This document shows positions 5,378-6,180 of a stretch of 6,180 bases of DNA, piece after piece. The stretch lies in contig JAVBYH010000305.1 in assembly GCA_030824175.1 (NCBI GenBank), positions 1-6,180 on the forward strand, read 5' to 3'. Below the pieces are notes generated by a model. It searched no databases. It was not told the origin of the DNA and saw nothing but the letters and a program-made list of their open reading frames with translations. The position numbers and the translations under genes were made by a program. Position 1 is the first letter of the stretch; each line of letters starts with the position of its first letter. The DNA is from Bacteroidota bacterium. GTDB lineage: Bacteria; Bacteroidota; Ignavibacteria; UBA10030; UBA8401.

Positions 5378-6180
5378 TTACCACTCCACAAAAAAGTACA
5401 CCGCGCTGCTATACACTTTATTCCTCTCCGCATTCTTCTGCATCATCATCAGCGCATCCCCGTATGCCTTCTTTGTATTGTTTCCCGCAGCCAGCGAAGT
5501 GTAAAAATGTTCGTTGAAGTCCTTCATGTACGTCGCCGGACTCGGATAACGTTGCACGACCACCTGCGTGGCGCCGCTCATCAGCGCGAACGCCGCGTGC
5601 TCCATCGTCAGATCGCACGTGTCGCGTCGCTGCACTGCAAGCAGCCACACGCGGAAGGGGCGTGTCATGAGGAAGTATGAGATCGGATAATACATGTCCG
5701 GCATCGTGATGCTTCCGCCGGACAACGCGAACGTGCCGCGCGCGGTCGCATCGTCTCGTCCAAAATTCGTCGAGAGATGGAACACACTTCCCGAAGCGTT
5801 CAGGAAATTCCTCTCTGACGCAGCCTGCGTTACGTAAAGCGCCGGATCCGGATAAAAATTCTTAATGGCGCGCAGCGCATATTCGTTCTCGATCGGACGT
5901 GCAGCCGGCGCCCCGAACACGACCACGCCGCTCAGGGGACGCATGTCGACGCTGCCGTTTGCAGCCCCCAGGTATGGCGCGTACGAAACTGCATACGCAT
6001 CGGAGACCGGACGTCCGTTCGACATCAGCAGCGCGTGAACAGGAAGGCCGTCGATTTCCTTCGTCGCGTGAACAAGCACGTGCTTCGTCATGTAGCGCTC
6101 GAGAGGCTGAACGAGATCCGAGGCAAGGCGAAGTGAAACCGAACGCAGCGCGGCATTATCTGCACGCGATTCTGCCGCGC
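5378..6180 (-). CDS. CHAT-domain (caspase-like) protein, C-terminal part, probably catalytically degenerate
   Basis: The frame is open to the window edge, giving 266 residues to a TAA at 5378-5380; the true start lies beyond base 6180, and the ATG at 6091 is internal to the domain. The order of motifs follows CHAT domains: LASDLVQPLERYMTKHVLVHATKEIDGLPVHALL (6124 down to about 6026; cf. L-PL--------V-PDG-L--LPF-AL), DAYAVSYAPYL, a hydrophobic strand with GAP (5903-5920), FHLSTNFG where active members have HLATHG, VWLLAVQR where they have LSACET, then the C-terminal run AFALMSGATQVVVQRYPS...FNEHFYTSLAAGNNTKKAYGDAL...YFFVEW. The catalytic His position is Asn (codon 5765-5767) and the Cys position is Val (codon 5633-5635), so peptidase activity is unlikely. 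Repeats usually found N-terminal to CHAT are outside the window. Alignment is by eye; the partner or role is unknown. Confidence 0.75.
   Translation of the reverse strand, partial: AAESRADNAALRSVSLRLASDLVQPLERYMTKHVLVHATKEIDGLPVHALLMSNGRPVSDAYAVSYAPYLGAANGSVDMRPLSGVVVFGAPAARPIENEYALRAIKNFYPDPALYVTQAASERNFLNASGSVFHLSTNFGRDDATARGTFALSGGSITMPDMYYPISYFLMTRPFRVWLLAVQRRDTCDLTMEHAAFALMSGATQVVVQRYPSPATYMKDFNEHFYTSLAAGNNTKKAYGDALMMMQKNAERNKVYSSAVYFFVEW

Noticed and set aside
5378..6091. The CHAT gene as complete, starting at ATG 6091
   Set aside because: The same frame stays open to 6180, and the residues before that ATG (LASDLVQPLERY) belong to the CHAT domain, so the gene must continue beyond the window.

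Overview
The window looks like a chromosomal segment of a fairly GC-rich Gram-negative bacterium. A gene for an LPS-type heptosyltransferase points to an outer membrane. A good match to the Bacteroidota-type promoter (TTG, then TAnnTTTG), with no Shine-Dalgarno sequence before several genes, suggests the Bacteroidota/Chlorobiota (FCB) group. That placement is an inference from a few motifs, not a phylogenetic result.

Layout. (1) Bases 1-2931 on the plus strand form one tight gene run: the 3' end of a glycosyltransferase family 9 (heptosyltransferase) gene, a full NodU/TobZ/SxtI-type O-carbamoyltransferase, a small three-segment membrane protein of the SxtJ family, and a 52-residue single-pass membrane protein of the DUF5989 (SxtK-like) type. 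The last three have the order and approximate sizes of sxtI-sxtJ-sxtK in cyanobacterial saxitoxin clusters, but here they follow a surface-glycan gene. A surface sugar, perhaps an LPS core heptose, is the most economical guess for the substrate. (2) Bases 2928-3491 on the minus strand encode an AAG/MPG-family 3-methyladenine DNA glycosylase. Its stop codon shares a palindromic TTAA with the stop codon of the DUF5989 gene. (3) A 65-bp divergent region carries the Bacteroidota-type promoter for an ECF sigma factor gene (3557-4342), whose product has an unusual Lys/Pro/Ala-rich N-terminal extension built from three 42-bp tandem repeats. (4) Between that gene and the next lies an ECF-type promoter candidate (AAC, 17 nt, CGT). 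It precedes a secreted beta-repeat protein resembling the toastrack/DUF2154 (LiaF C-terminal) group, so the sigma factor may drive this gene. No anti-sigma factor is visible. (5) Bases 5283-5377 hold two direct copies of a hairpin repeat preceded by GTAG, resembling REP elements. The second copy is followed by a T-run and probably ends the toastrack transcript. (6) From 5378 to the window edge on the minus strand is the C-terminal part of a CHAT-domain (caspase-like) protein in which both expected catalytic positions, His and Cys, appear to be replaced.

How they work together: the carbamoyltransferase group probably decorates an envelope glycan. The sigma factor and toastrack protein look like a separate envelope-response pair. 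The glycosylase is a stand-alone base-excision repair gene. Every stretch between genes is under 100 bp and is accounted for below. No tRNA, rRNA, CRISPR array or transposase gene was seen.
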